Shown piece by piece: positions 1-5,769 of a stretch of DNA of 5,769 nt (the first letter of the stretch is position 1; each line of letters starts with the position of its first letter). The notes below the pieces were generated by a model. That model did no database searches. It saw nothing but the letters and a program-made list of their open reading frames with translations, and was not told the DNA's origin. A program made the translations under genes and the position numbers. Origin of the DNA: a gamma proteobacterium symbiont of Lucinoma myriamae. Lineage in GTDB: Bacteria > Pseudomonadota > Gammaproteobacteria > GRL18. The stretch covers positions 1-5,769 of the forward strand of contig JAHXIM010000031.1 of assembly GCA_025655635.1 (NCBI GenBank), read 5' to 3'.

Positions 1-83
1 ATGGTTGGATACAATTTACATAGCGGTGATCCTCCTACAGGGGACTTACACCCCATTAGTTTATGCCCATGACGGGCGTACAC
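1..83 (-). mobile_element. 5' end of a probable group II intron, cut by the window edge
   Basis: Read on the minus strand, the segment begins GTGTACGCCCGTCATGGGC, followed after a short A/T-rich link by GGGGTGTAAGTCCCC. This order (GUGY start, a GCCC/GGGC hairpin at 74-77 and 65-68, then a GGGG/CCCC hairpin at 40-43 and 51-54 enclosing a GUGUAAGU-like core) resembles the start of domain I of bacterial group II introns; from memory, the Oceanobacillus iheyensis intron begins in much the same way. The ABC exporter homology on the same strand stops exactly where the element starts, which supports an insertion. The fifth base is A where the 5' consensus GUGYG has G, a small mismatch. The reverse transcriptase ORF, domains V and VI and the 3' exon would lie beyond base 1 and are not visible. 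The boundary at 83/84 is inferred from the GUGY signal. A fragment of another structured element is possible but less likely. Confidence 0.6.
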
Positions 84-521
84 AAAAGGGAAATCCAGTA
101 TCAATAAAATGGATTGACCGGAGTAGAATTCCTGAACTTGTTCCAGGGCATGCATTTTGTCTAAGAAATGACCAGACGGCTTACTTTCAAAGGCCGAAGA
201 ATCTGCATCAAGAATAATGTTAAGTGATTTTAAGCTTTCACGATGATCAAATTTCGCCCCTTCCCAGCTTAACAATCGTGTTCTAAAAATACGTAATGCC
301 GTATCGAGTACCAGAACAAATAGCATACCAATAATAAGAAATAAGAAGGTGTCAATTGCCTGATTGGGGATGATGCGATCATAAACCTGTAAGATAACGA
401 TAGGCATGGCCAGGGCGAGAATATTAATAGCTAAGGATGAAAAAAGTACACTGGGAATACGCCATATTTTGGGTGGAGTAAATATTTTAGAGGAAAAAAT
501 ATCTTCTTTTATTCTACGCAT
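84..521 (-). CDS. Type I secretion-type ABC exporter, N-terminal fragment (5' exon, gene interrupted)
   Basis: This is the first 146 codons of a membrane ABC exporter of the type I secretion family (ABC transmembrane domain followed, in intact members, by an ATPase domain), which moves proteins or peptides out through the inner membrane. Two hydrophobic segments are visible at about residues 24-45 and 57-77. Between and after them lie family-typical stretches: QVYDRIIPNQAIDT at 45-58, WEGAKFDHRES near 86-96, and HALEQVQEFYSGQ followed by LLILDFPF ending at 146. The ATG at 521 has an in-frame TAA two codons upstream, and I see no strong Shine-Dalgarno sequence. No peptidase-like domain precedes the membrane domain. 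After Phe146 the frame stays open to base 1, but the residues no longer resemble a transporter; a group II intron appears to start there. If the intron splices, the gene could still be functional; if not, it is broken. The ATPase half is outside the window. The substrate is unknown. Confidence 0.75.
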
Positions 522-807
522 TCGTTATAAATAGTTCCAGAAAATCAAAAGTAAAAAAATGTTATTATTAATGCTGATAAATAACCTTAATCTGTTATTA
601 AGCCACACTAATACTATAGTAATAATGAATAAAAAAGTAGAGCTAAATTGCAAAAAATAAACAATATTGAGTTGAATTATTAAGGTAAAATAAAGCTTTT
701 TGACTAAAAAACTCTTTTTTAATGAAAAAAGGCCTAAGAAATAACACCATAGTGGTGTAAAATACTCTGCTTTTAAACTCTTTTAATAAAGCTTCCAGGC
801 AATAAAC
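522..807. other. AT-rich intergenic region between divergent ABC gene and prfB
   Basis: These 286 bases separate two divergently transcribed genes and must hold both promoters. I see no clear consensus promoter. A TTGACT at 700-705 has no good -10 at 16-18 bp, and the TAAAAT at 758-763 lacks a good -35. A palindrome lies at 744-758 and an A/T-rich inverted repeat (CTTTTTT/AAAAAAG) at 714-731. No RNA gene or convincing protein gene is visible. Confidence 0.6.
744..758. promoter_or_regulatory. Palindrome upstream of prfB, possible operator
   Basis: ACACCA-TAG-TGGTGT is a perfect 6-bp inverted repeat with a 3-bp centre, 49 bp before the prfB start codon. It directly overlaps a -10-like TAAAAT (758-763). 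The position suits a repressor site or a promoter-proximal element, but no T-run follows it, so it is not a terminator. No regulator is recognised from the motif, and a chance palindrome is possible. Confidence 0.25.
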
Positions 808-1906
808 ATGATAGAAACAACCGGTCTTAAATCCAGGATCACCGATATAAGTAATCGTTCTGAATTACTTAGGGGGTATCTTTGACTTTGATCTTAAAAA
901 AGAGCAATTAGAAGAAGTTAATTTAGAACTCGAATCCCCCGATGTTTGGGATAATCCAGAAAATGCCCAGGCATTAGGACAAAAAAAAGTTTCTTTAGAA
1001 AAAATTGTTAATGGTCTTGAAAAACTTTTTACTGGTTTAGCGGATATTGATGAGTTACTTGAAATGGCTTTGTCTGAAGATGATGAAGATGCAGTGAATG
1101 ATATTATTCAGGAACTTGATGAGCTTGAAAATGAAGTCGCAGAGTTAGAATTTCGTCGTATGTTCTCCGGTGAAATGGACGCCAATAATGCGTTTGTTGA
1201 TATTCAATCCGGTTCTGGCGGTACTGAGGCTCAAGACTGGGCTAGCATGTTATTAAGAATGTTTTTACGTTTTGGTGAAAAAGAAGGTTTTAAAACTGAA
1301 GTTCTGGAAGTATCAGATGGTGATGTGGCTGGTATAAAAGGGGCTACGATCAAATTTACAGGTGAATATGCCTTTGGTTGGCTTAGAACAGAAACGGGCG
1401 TTCATCGTCTGGTGAGAAAATCACCATTTGATTCTGGTAATCGCCGTCATACTTCTTTTGCTTCGGTTTTTGCCTATCCGGAAGTGGATGATGATATTGA
1501 TATCGATATTAATCCTGCTGATCTTCGAATTGATACTTATCGCGCCAGTGGTGCGGGTGGACAGCATGTTAATAAAACAGATTCTGCTATTCGTATTACC
1601 CATACACCCACTAATGTGGTCGTGCAATGCCAGAATGACCGGTCACAACATAAAAACAGGGCTGCAGCAATGAAGATGCTGAAGGCCAAATTATATGAAG
1701 TTGAAATGCACAAACGTAATACAGAGAAGCAGGAATTGGAAGAGACTAAATCGGATATCGGCTGGGGCAGCCAGATTCGTTCTTATGTGCTTGATCAATC
1801 ACGTATTAAAGATCTGCGCACGGGCTATGAATCCAGTAATACACAAGCCGTATTAGATGGCGATCTCAGACCCTTTATTGAGGCTTCTTTGAAGTCAGAT
1901 TTATAA
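808..1906 (+). CDS. prfB: Peptide chain release factor 2 (RF2), made by programmed +1 frameshift
   Basis: RF2 recognises UGA and UAA stop codons on the ribosome and triggers release of the finished protein. The first 25 codons (808-882) end at an in-frame UGA (883-885). The ribosome must slip forward one base at CUU-U to continue at GAC (884), which gives 340 more codons and a 365-residue protein, the same length as E. coli RF2. The anticodon-like SPF motif falls at residues 205-207 and the peptidyl-transferase GGQ at 250-252, both at the E. coli positions. Residue 246, just before GGQ, is Ala, the usual state, rather than the Thr of E. coli K-12. The N-terminal acidic helical region and the SGGTEAQDW stretch are also typical. 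The ATG at 808 has an AGG eight bases upstream, and its peptide (RSELLRGYL before the UGA) matches the family. An ORF-only reading would start wrongly at the ATG at 1064, losing the first 85 residues. Output is autoregulated through the frameshift. lysS follows 57 nt downstream. Confidence 0.97.
871..885 (+). promoter_or_regulatory. prfB programmed +1 frameshift site
   Basis: The sequence AGGGGGTATCTTTGA contains an internal Shine-Dalgarno-like AGGGGG (871-876), the slippery CTT codon (880-882) and the in-frame TGA (883-885), followed by C. It is identical to the E. coli RF2 site. When RF2 is scarce, the ribosome pauses at UGA and peptidyl-tRNA-Leu slips from CUU to UUU, so more full-length RF2 is made; when RF2 is plentiful, a 25-residue peptide is released. 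The change of frame is seen directly: all RF2 motifs lie in the frame that opens at 884. Confidence 0.97.
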
Positions 1907-1918
1907 AATTATTACTTT

Positions 1919-1963
1919 ATCCTTAAAACCATAATCCTTAAAACCATAATCCTTAAAACCATA
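1919..1963 (+). repeat. Three perfect tandem 15-bp repeats between prfB and lysS
   Basis: ATCCTTAAAACCATA occurs three times without mismatch at 1919-1933, 1934-1948 and 1949-1963, ending directly at the lysS GTG. The array occupies the place where the lysS ribosome-binding site would lie, and it contains no Shine-Dalgarno sequence. Each copy instead carries TCCTTA, which is like the anti-Shine-Dalgarno end of 16S rRNA. The 15-bp period is a multiple of three, so the array never closes the prfB frame. Perfect identity suggests recent expansion by replication slippage. Confidence 0.95.
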
Positions 1964-3493
1964 GTGAGTAAGTTGATGCCAGAATCAGAAGTTGAAACAT
2001 TAAATACTGTTGATGAAAATAAGTTAATCGCACAACGTCGAGACAAATTATCAAAACTCAGGGAACAGGGAAATGCGTATCCTAATCATTTTCGTCGTGA
2101 TTCTTTAGCAGCTGATTTACATGCTGATTATGATCAAATGTCTAAAGAAGAACTGGCAGAAAAGAATGTTCGTGTGGTTGTTGCCGGTCGTATGATGTTA
2201 CAGCGTGTTATGGGTAAAGCCAGTTTTGCTACAATTAAAGACATGTCTGGTTCGATTCAGCTCTTTCTGCAACGTGATTCCTTAGCAGAAGGTTTTTATA
2301 ATGAACATTTTAAAAAGTGGGATATTGGCGATATTATTGGTGCAGAAGGCGTCTTATTTAAAACTAAAACAGATGAATTATCAGTCCGGGTTGACAGTAT
2401 TGAACTATTGACTAAAGCTTTGCGCCCGTTACCAGAAAAATTTAAAGGCTTATCTGATCTGGAAACTCGCTATCGTCAGCGTTATATTGATTTGATCGTT
2501 AATGATGACACCCGTAAAACCTTTGCTCTGCGTTCTAAAATTATTACTTTTATTCGTAACTTTATGTTAGAAAAAGACTTTATGGAAGTCGAAACACCTA
2601 TGATGCAGGCGATTCCTGGTGGTGCAACTGCACGTCCTTTCTGCACTTACCATAATGCACTTGATATGGAGTTGTTTTTACGAATAGCCCCTGAACTATA
2701 CTTAAAACGTCTGGTTGTTGGCGGTTTCGAACGTGTTTTTGAAATCAACCGTAATTTTAGAAATGAAGGCTTATCGACGCGTCATAATCCTGAATTTACC
2801 ATGATTGAGTTTTATCAGGCTTATGCCGATTACCATGATTTGATGGATGTCACGGAAGAAATGTTACGTGGTCTTGCTAATAATGTTTTAGGAAGTCCGG
2901 TGTTTGAATATCAGGGCTTAGAAATAGATTTTGGCAAGCCATTTTGTCGAATGACGGTTAAAGAGTCTATCTTACATTTTAATCCTGACATACAAGTCTC
3001 TCAATTAGATGATATCAATGAAGCAAGACAATTGGCAGAATTTTTGGGTATTCCGTTAAAACACGGCTATGGCCTGGGTAAAGTTCAGATTGAAATTTTT
3101 GAGAAAACAGTTGAAGATCGTTTAATGGAGCCAACATTCATTACTGCTTATCCTACTGAAGTTTCACCTTTGGCTCGTCGTAATAATGATGATCCCTTTG
3201 TAACTGACCGTTTTGAGTTTTTTGTTGGTGGTCGTGAATTAGCTAATGGATTCTCAGAGCTTAATGATCCGGAAGATCAGGCTGAACGTTTTAGAAAGCA
3301 GGTCGAAGAGAAGGAAGCTGGAGATGATGAAGCTATGCACTTTGATGAAGACTATATCATCGCCCTGGAGCACGGTATGCCGCCAACGGCTGGCGAAGGC
3401 ATTGGTATTGATCGTCTGGTGATGCTGTTGACTGATGCGCCTTCGATTCGTGATGTGCTGTTATTTCCTCACATGCGAACGGTTGAAAAGTAA
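1964..3493 (+). CDS. lysS: Lysyl-tRNA synthetase, class II
   Basis: This cytoplasmic enzyme uses ATP to attach lysine to tRNA-Lys. The 509-residue product has the standard class IIb layout. An N-terminal OB-fold anticodon-binding domain (about 65-155) includes VVVAGRMMLQRVMGKASF and KALRPLPEKF. The catalytic core follows: motif 1 around FMEVETPMM and IPGGATARPF (206-226), motif 2 as FRNEG (265-269) followed by RHNPEFT (273-279), and motif 3 as GIGIDRLVML (479-488). The segment TEVSPLARRN (398-407) and the FVGGRELANGFSELNDPEDQ stretch (from 420) are typical of bacterial LysS. The start is uncertain: GTG at 1964 gives the length used here, while ATG at 1976 (Met5) would shorten it by four residues and has a weak GTGAG seven bases before it. 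Neither start has a strong ribosome-binding site, because the 15-bp tandem repeats lie there. It follows prfB in the same frame and probably shares its transcript, as in E. coli. Confidence 0.97.
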   Translation: MSKLMPESEVETLNTVDENKLIAQRRDKLSKLREQGNAYPNHFRRDSLAADLHADYDQMSKEELAEKNVRVVVAGRMMLQRVMGKASFATIKDMSGSIQLFLQRDSLAEGFYNEHFKKWDIGDIIGAEGVLFKTKTDELSVRVDSIELLTKALRPLPEKFKGLSDLETRYRQRYIDLIVNDDTRKTFALRSKIITFIRNFMLEKDFMEVETPMMQAIPGGATARPFCTYHNALDMELFLRIAPELYLKRLVVGGFERVFEINRNFRNEGLSTRHNPEFTMIEFYQAYADYHDLMDVTEEMLRGLANNVLGSPVFEYQGLEIDFGKPFCRMTVKESILHFNPDIQVSQLDDINEARQLAEFLGIPLKHGYGLGKVQIEIFEKTVEDRLMEPTFITAYPTEVSPLARRNNDDPFVTDRFEFFVGGRELANGFSELNDPEDQAERFRKQVEEKEAGDDEAMHFDEDYIIALEHGMPPTAGEGIGIDRLVMLLTDAPSIRDVLLFPHMRTVEK

Positions 3494-3517
3494 GACCGGG
3501 TTTATTCAGAGGTTACG

Positions 3518-3553
3518 CAGCTCCCTTCTTCACTTTCGGAGAAGGGGTAGCTG
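3518..3553. terminator. Hairpin between convergent lysS and the HDOD gene, possible bidirectional terminator
   Basis: CAGCT+CCCTTCT (3518-3529) pairs with AGAAGGG+AGCTG (3540-3553), giving 12 base pairs with a two-base GT bulge and a 10-base loop. It lies 24 bp after the lysS stop and directly abuts the HDOD gene stop codon (3554-3556), a usual place for a shared terminator. Neither side has a good T-run (TTAATTAAAC on the plus side), so intrinsic termination may be weak. It could also be a dispersed hairpin repeat. Confidence 0.55.
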
Positions 3554-4399
3554 TTAATTAAACAGTTGTTGTGTTATTTCAATTTCTTCCATCACTATAT
3601 CTTCAATTTCGACTACTTCTGAATCACCTGCTAAGCCAAGCTTACAAAAAGAAGGGACGTCGTTCCAATCGATTTGAGCATCAGGATGATCGCTACCAGC
3701 AAGATTTTGTAATTTGGCAACAATGACTACATCAACATAATCAATAGCTTCACTATCATAGCTATAATTGTTGTGTTCACTCGCCACGATGCTGAGATCG
3801 TCAGGAAAGTTCCAGCTCTTTAAAATGGAAGTGCCGATAGGACCTGATAAACGTTCGAGAAGGGAAGCAAATATATCTTCATCCTGCATCAGGGCCGGGA
3901 TCTCTTCTGCACGAGTGATAATGGGTAAAGCACCAATATTATGTACTAATCCGGCCAGCATAGCTTGATCGGGTTTTAATTTGGTAAAGTGACTGGCCAT
4001 AGCGGAAGCAATTGATGCAACCTGAGTGCTTTGTGCCCAGATTGTCTGCATGTATTTTTTGGTTAAAGGATTACTGGCTTTAAAAACCTGCTGCATAGCC
4101 ATGTTGATGACCATTGATTTAACCAGAGTATGTCCCATACGGGTGATGGCTTGTTCAACTGTTTCAGTTTTCTGTGAACCCCTTAACAAGGGACTGTTTG
4201 CCACCTGAATCATACGTGCTGAAATGGCAGGATCTAAGGATATCACGTCAGCAATTTGCTTAGCACTGGCATCTTCATTAGAAACGGCATCACGTACTTT
4301 TAACGCGACTTCGGGCATTGTAGGTAAAACTAATTTCTGTTTTTCTAAATCATCCAATAATGCAATATAAAATTTGTCTTCAAGAACTTTATTACTCAA
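3554..4399 (-). CDS. Stand-alone HDOD-domain protein, metal site degenerate
   Basis: The HDOD domain is a non-catalytic relative of HD phosphohydrolases, usually found in bacterial signalling proteins; its exact role here is unknown. The 281-residue product begins with the typical LPTMPEVALKVRDAV (25-39). It continues with SLDPAISARMIQVANSPLLRG (54-74), the VEQAITRMG segment (81-89) and the helix bundle up to about 225. The HD pair of the parent family reads His153-Asn154 in AGLVHNIGALPI, and the WxHS-type position reads WAQS (121-124), so metal-binding residues are lost. The C-terminal tail (about 230-281) is acidic. There is no signal peptide, membrane segment, receiver or GGDEF domain, so it probably acts in the cytoplasm by binding a partner. 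The start is TTG at 4399 with AAAGGG seven bases before it; the next Met is residue 28, inside the domain. ygfZ lies 109 nt upstream in the same direction, but signals in the gap suggest separate transcription. Confidence 0.9.
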   Translation of the reverse strand: MSNKVLEDKFYIALLDDLEKQKLVLPTMPEVALKVRDAVSNEDASAKQIADVISLDPAISARMIQVANSPLLRGSQKTETVEQAITRMGHTLVKSMVINMAMQQVFKASNPLTKKYMQTIWAQSTQVASIASAMASHFTKLKPDQAMLAGLVHNIGALPIITRAEEIPALMQDEDIFASLLERLSGPIGTSILKSWNFPDDLSIVASEHNNYSYDSEAIDYVDVVIVAKLQNLAGSDHPDAQIDWNDVPSFCKLGLAGDSEVVEIEDIVMEEIEITQQLFN

Positions 4400-4412
4400 A
4401 AGGGAGCCCTTT
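4399..4412 (-). promoter_or_regulatory. Ribosome-binding site of the HDOD gene inside a palindrome
   Basis: On the minus strand AAAGGG (4412-4407) is a good Shine-Dalgarno sequence with seven bases before the TTG start (4399-4397), and it decides this start. It forms a perfect inverted repeat with CCCTTT (4404-4399), whose last base is the first T of the TTG. The mRNA could fold into a 5-bp hairpin with a 4-base loop that hides the site, so translation may be kept low; this is inference. Confidence 0.6.
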
Positions 4413-4443
4413 ATCTGTTTAACGTATCATTAATGTAAAGTTA

Positions 4444-4471
4444 TTTATAGCATATAGAAAGTTAATTACAA
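4444..4471 (-). promoter_or_regulatory. Candidate sigma-70 promoter for the HDOD gene
   Basis: On the minus strand TTGTAA (4471-4466) is a 4/6 -35 match. After 16 bp comes TATAAA (4449-4444), a 5/6 -10 match preceded by TGC, the extended -10 form. The -10 lies 44 bp before the TTG start, which fits a short leader. It comes just after the likely ygfZ terminator. Confidence 0.5.
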
Positions 4472-4472
4472 T

Positions 4473-4513
4473 AAAAAAGTAAATGAAGTGATTAAATTTT
4501 GATCCGCTTCATT
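4473..4513 (-). terminator. Probable rho-independent terminator of ygfZ
   Basis: Read on the minus strand, AATGAAG (4513-4507) pairs with CTTCATT (4488-4482), with an inner GAT/ATC pair (4504-4502 with 4492-4490). After TAC comes a run of six T (4478-4473). The stem overlaps the ygfZ stop codon (4511-4509). The stem is AT-rich and therefore only moderately stable, but the geometry and T-run are right for an intrinsic terminator. Confidence 0.45.
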
Positions 4514-5561
4514 CTTCTGTATTAACAGTGTATGGAATTTCTTTAAGTGATAATTGAGTTTTACATTCTTTATCAAGAAAAATATCATTGTTTTCAACTG
4601 CATCAGCTGTTATGACTGCCAGCAAATCAATTCCGCCATCAGGGGAGATCTGCGCATCAACAATGTTTCCTGAACCCTGACCACTTTTAGATGTTTTTGA
4701 GTAAAGAAGATCACCCGCAGCAGGCAATGTTTGAGCATCAAAATGTGCGCGATACATTCTACGTTTTAATTTTCCAAGATATTGCATTCTTGCAACAATT
4801 TCCTGACCAGTATAGCAGCCTTTTTTAAAGTTAATGCCGTCAAGAACCTGAAGGTTAAGCATTTGAGGAATGAAGAGCTCCCTGGATGATGTAAAGACGT
4901 TTGGTATACCTGCATAAATATCTAATAATTTCCAATGTTCAGTGTTCAAATAGCGAGCATCTTTATGTAATGATTCGAATAAATTTTGAATTGCATCACT
5001 AGTACCCACACATTCAAATCGGGGTTTATCACCATGCAAACGGATTAGTTGCATATCATTATGCTGAGTCACGCTATTAACTTCATCAGGTATACTAAAG
5101 CCATTCTCTAAAAGACAGCTTTCTGCCTTAGTGCCATAAATGCCTATTTTGATTAAACTATCACTAACATCTACAAGATCGACTTTACTCATCATGACAA
5201 ACATTTTGAGACGTTTTAGTGTTTCTTCAATAAGAGGAAAAGGAAGTTGCAGATAGAGCTTATTGGAATCTGAAAAAATGGAAAACTGTGCTTTTAAACG
5301 ACCTTTTGGGGTACACAAACCACTAAGCTGTGATATCTCAGGTGTTATTGCATTGATGTCATTAGTTAACTGGCCTTGCAAAAATGTTTTACTATCATCA
5401 CCACTGACTGCTATAACACCCAGCCAGGATAGATCGGTAATAAACAGATCACCCTCAAATAGTGTGCTTTCTTCAGGTGTCGTTGAAGAGAAAGTGACTT
5501 CTTTTTCTGTATTAAATGATGCGCCGTTCAGGTTTAGAAAATTGATCCAATTATTTGACAT
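4509..5561 (-). CDS. ygfZ: YgfZ-type folate-binding protein of Fe-S cluster maintenance
   Basis: YgfZ proteins are relatives of the glycine-cleavage T protein that bind a tetrahydrofolate derivative and help make or repair certain Fe-S enzymes, such as MiaB in E. coli. They act in the cytoplasm. The 350-residue product carries the diagnostic KGCYTGQE motif at 247-254, followed by IVARMQYLGKLKRR; Cys249 is the essential family cysteine. The N-terminal part (about 40-240) contains the usual FLQGQLTNDI (60-69) and GLCTPKGRLKAQF (81-93) stretches of the folate-binding domain. The C-terminal part (about 262-345) is the beta-barrel. It is somewhat longer than the E. coli protein (326 residues by memory), mainly from small insertions; no frameshift is visible. 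The ATG at 5561 gives the typical opening (WINFLNLNGA); the upstream AAAG is only a weak ribosome-binding site. The sdhE gene often found next to ygfZ in gammaproteobacteria is not seen here. Confidence 0.93.
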   Translation of the reverse strand: MSNNWINFLNLNGASFNTEKEVTFSSTTPEESTLFEGDLFITDLSWLGVIAVSGDDSKTFLQGQLTNDINAITPEISQLSGLCTPKGRLKAQFSIFSDSNKLYLQLPFPLIEETLKRLKMFVMMSKVDLVDVSDSLIKIGIYGTKAESCLLENGFSIPDEVNSVTQHNDMQLIRLHGDKPRFECVGTSDAIQNLFESLHKDARYLNTEHWKLLDIYAGIPNVFTSSRELFIPQMLNLQVLDGINFKKGCYTGQEIVARMQYLGKLKRRMYRAHFDAQTLPAAGDLLYSKTSKSGQGSGNIVDAQISPDGGIDLLAVITADAVENNDIFLDKECKTQLSLKEIPYTVNTEE

Positions 5562-5769
5562 GAGCTTTATCTACTATTATTAAGTTATATGCTCTATCTA
5601 TATAATGTCTGTTAAAGAAAGAATCAAGTTGAATCGTCCTATCAATTTTACTAAATTTAGCTTTTGATGGATGAATATTTAGTCGATCCTGAAAAAAGAT
5701 AATCATCATGAATTGATAGATTATCGTACAACATTAATTGTAATTTTATTGTTCCTGATCAAATTGTTA
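5562..5769. other. Right-edge region with no gene I can assign with confidence
   Basis: The first part is the ygfZ leader and promoter region. On the plus strand a 20-codon ORF (5605-5667, starting MSVKERIKLN) ends in a TGA that overlaps the ATG at 5667 by one base. That second frame reads MDEYLVDPEKR and stops at 5700-5702. In another frame, bases 5698-5769 encode a stretch with a hydrophobic helix (TTLIVILLFLIKLL) that runs off the window, so a plus-strand membrane protein gene may begin here. I recognise no family. Confidence 0.4.
5599..5627 (-). promoter_or_regulatory. Candidate ygfZ promoter
   Basis: On the minus strand TTGATT (5627-5622) and TATATA (5604-5599) are separated by 17 bp, each a 4/6 match to the sigma-70 consensus, 37 bp before the ygfZ ATG. 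On the plus strand the same spot holds a perfect TATAAT (5601-5606) with only a poor -35, so the site could also start a divergent transcript. AT-rich sequence makes such matches common. Confidence 0.35.

Noticed and set aside
5..217. 70-codon plus-strand ORF at the left edge
   Set aside because: It lies antisense to the well-supported ABC exporter fragment and the intron-like segment, and its translation resembles no family.
699..730. TTGACT at 700-705 as a prfB promoter -35
   Set aside because: No acceptable -10 lies 16-18 bp downstream; the bases there are A/T-rich without a TATAAT-like box.
525..782. Open minus-strand frame of more than 80 codons just before the ABC gene start, rich in Phe, Leu and Ile
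   Set aside because: It has no ATG start and no ribosome-binding site, and its composition is what very AT-rich noncoding DNA gives. It ends in TAA two codons before the ABC start, so it does not extend that protein.
1421..1673. Overlapping ORFs of 68 and 81 codons on both strands inside prfB
   Set aside because: Both are shadows of the RF2 frame, which is fixed by SPF, GGQ and exact family length.
3768..4208. Two plus-strand ORFs of 60-66 codons antisense to the HDOD gene
   Set aside because: The HDOD frame carries clear family motifs across this region; the antisense frames show none.
5263..5583. 106-codon plus-strand ORF antisense to the ygfZ start
   Set aside because: It is antisense to conserved YgfZ sequence, has no ribosome-binding site and no recognisable domain.
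5551..5709. 52-codon minus-strand ORF (starting MMIIFFQDRLNIH) overlapping the ygfZ start in another frame
   Set aside because: It has no Shine-Dalgarno sequence and no recognised family, and it would cover the likely ygfZ promoter. A small gene cannot be fully excluded, but support is too weak.

Overview
The window is AT-rich bacterial DNA that most resembles a gammaproteobacterium. It has the prfB-lysS gene pair, an RF2 of exactly the E. coli length with the same frameshift site, a LysS of the E. coli type, a YgfZ protein and an HDOD protein. I cannot name the genus. Most of the content is conserved housekeeping sequence, and I found no convincing undescribed multi-gene system. The least ordinary parts are the left edge, the prfB-lysS junction and the right edge.

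Left edge (1-521, minus strand): the first 146 codons of a type I secretion-type ABC exporter gene. Its family match stops abruptly at base 84. Bases 83-1, read on the minus strand, look like the 5' end (start of domain I) of a group II intron that runs off the window. Bases 522-807 are a very AT-rich intergenic region with a short palindrome upstream of prfB.

Centre (808-3493, plus strand): prfB (peptide release factor 2, with the classical autoregulatory +1 frameshift at an in-frame UGA) is followed by lysS (lysyl-tRNA synthetase). The 57-nt gap holds three perfect copies of a 15-bp repeat. It also keeps prfB and lysS in one reading frame, with no stop codon in between after the prfB UAA. 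The two genes probably form one translation-related operon. A 12-bp hairpin (3518-3553) separates lysS from the convergent gene to its right.

Right part (3554-5561, minus strand): ygfZ (folate-binding protein of Fe-S cluster maintenance) is followed by a gene for a stand-alone HDOD-domain protein. They point the same way, but the 109-nt gap carries a likely terminator for ygfZ and then a likely promoter for the HDOD gene, so they are probably separate transcription units. The last 208 bases (5562-5769) hold the ygfZ promoter region and a possible divergent plus-strand gene start that I cannot identify; as written, its frame is broken at a run of six A residues.
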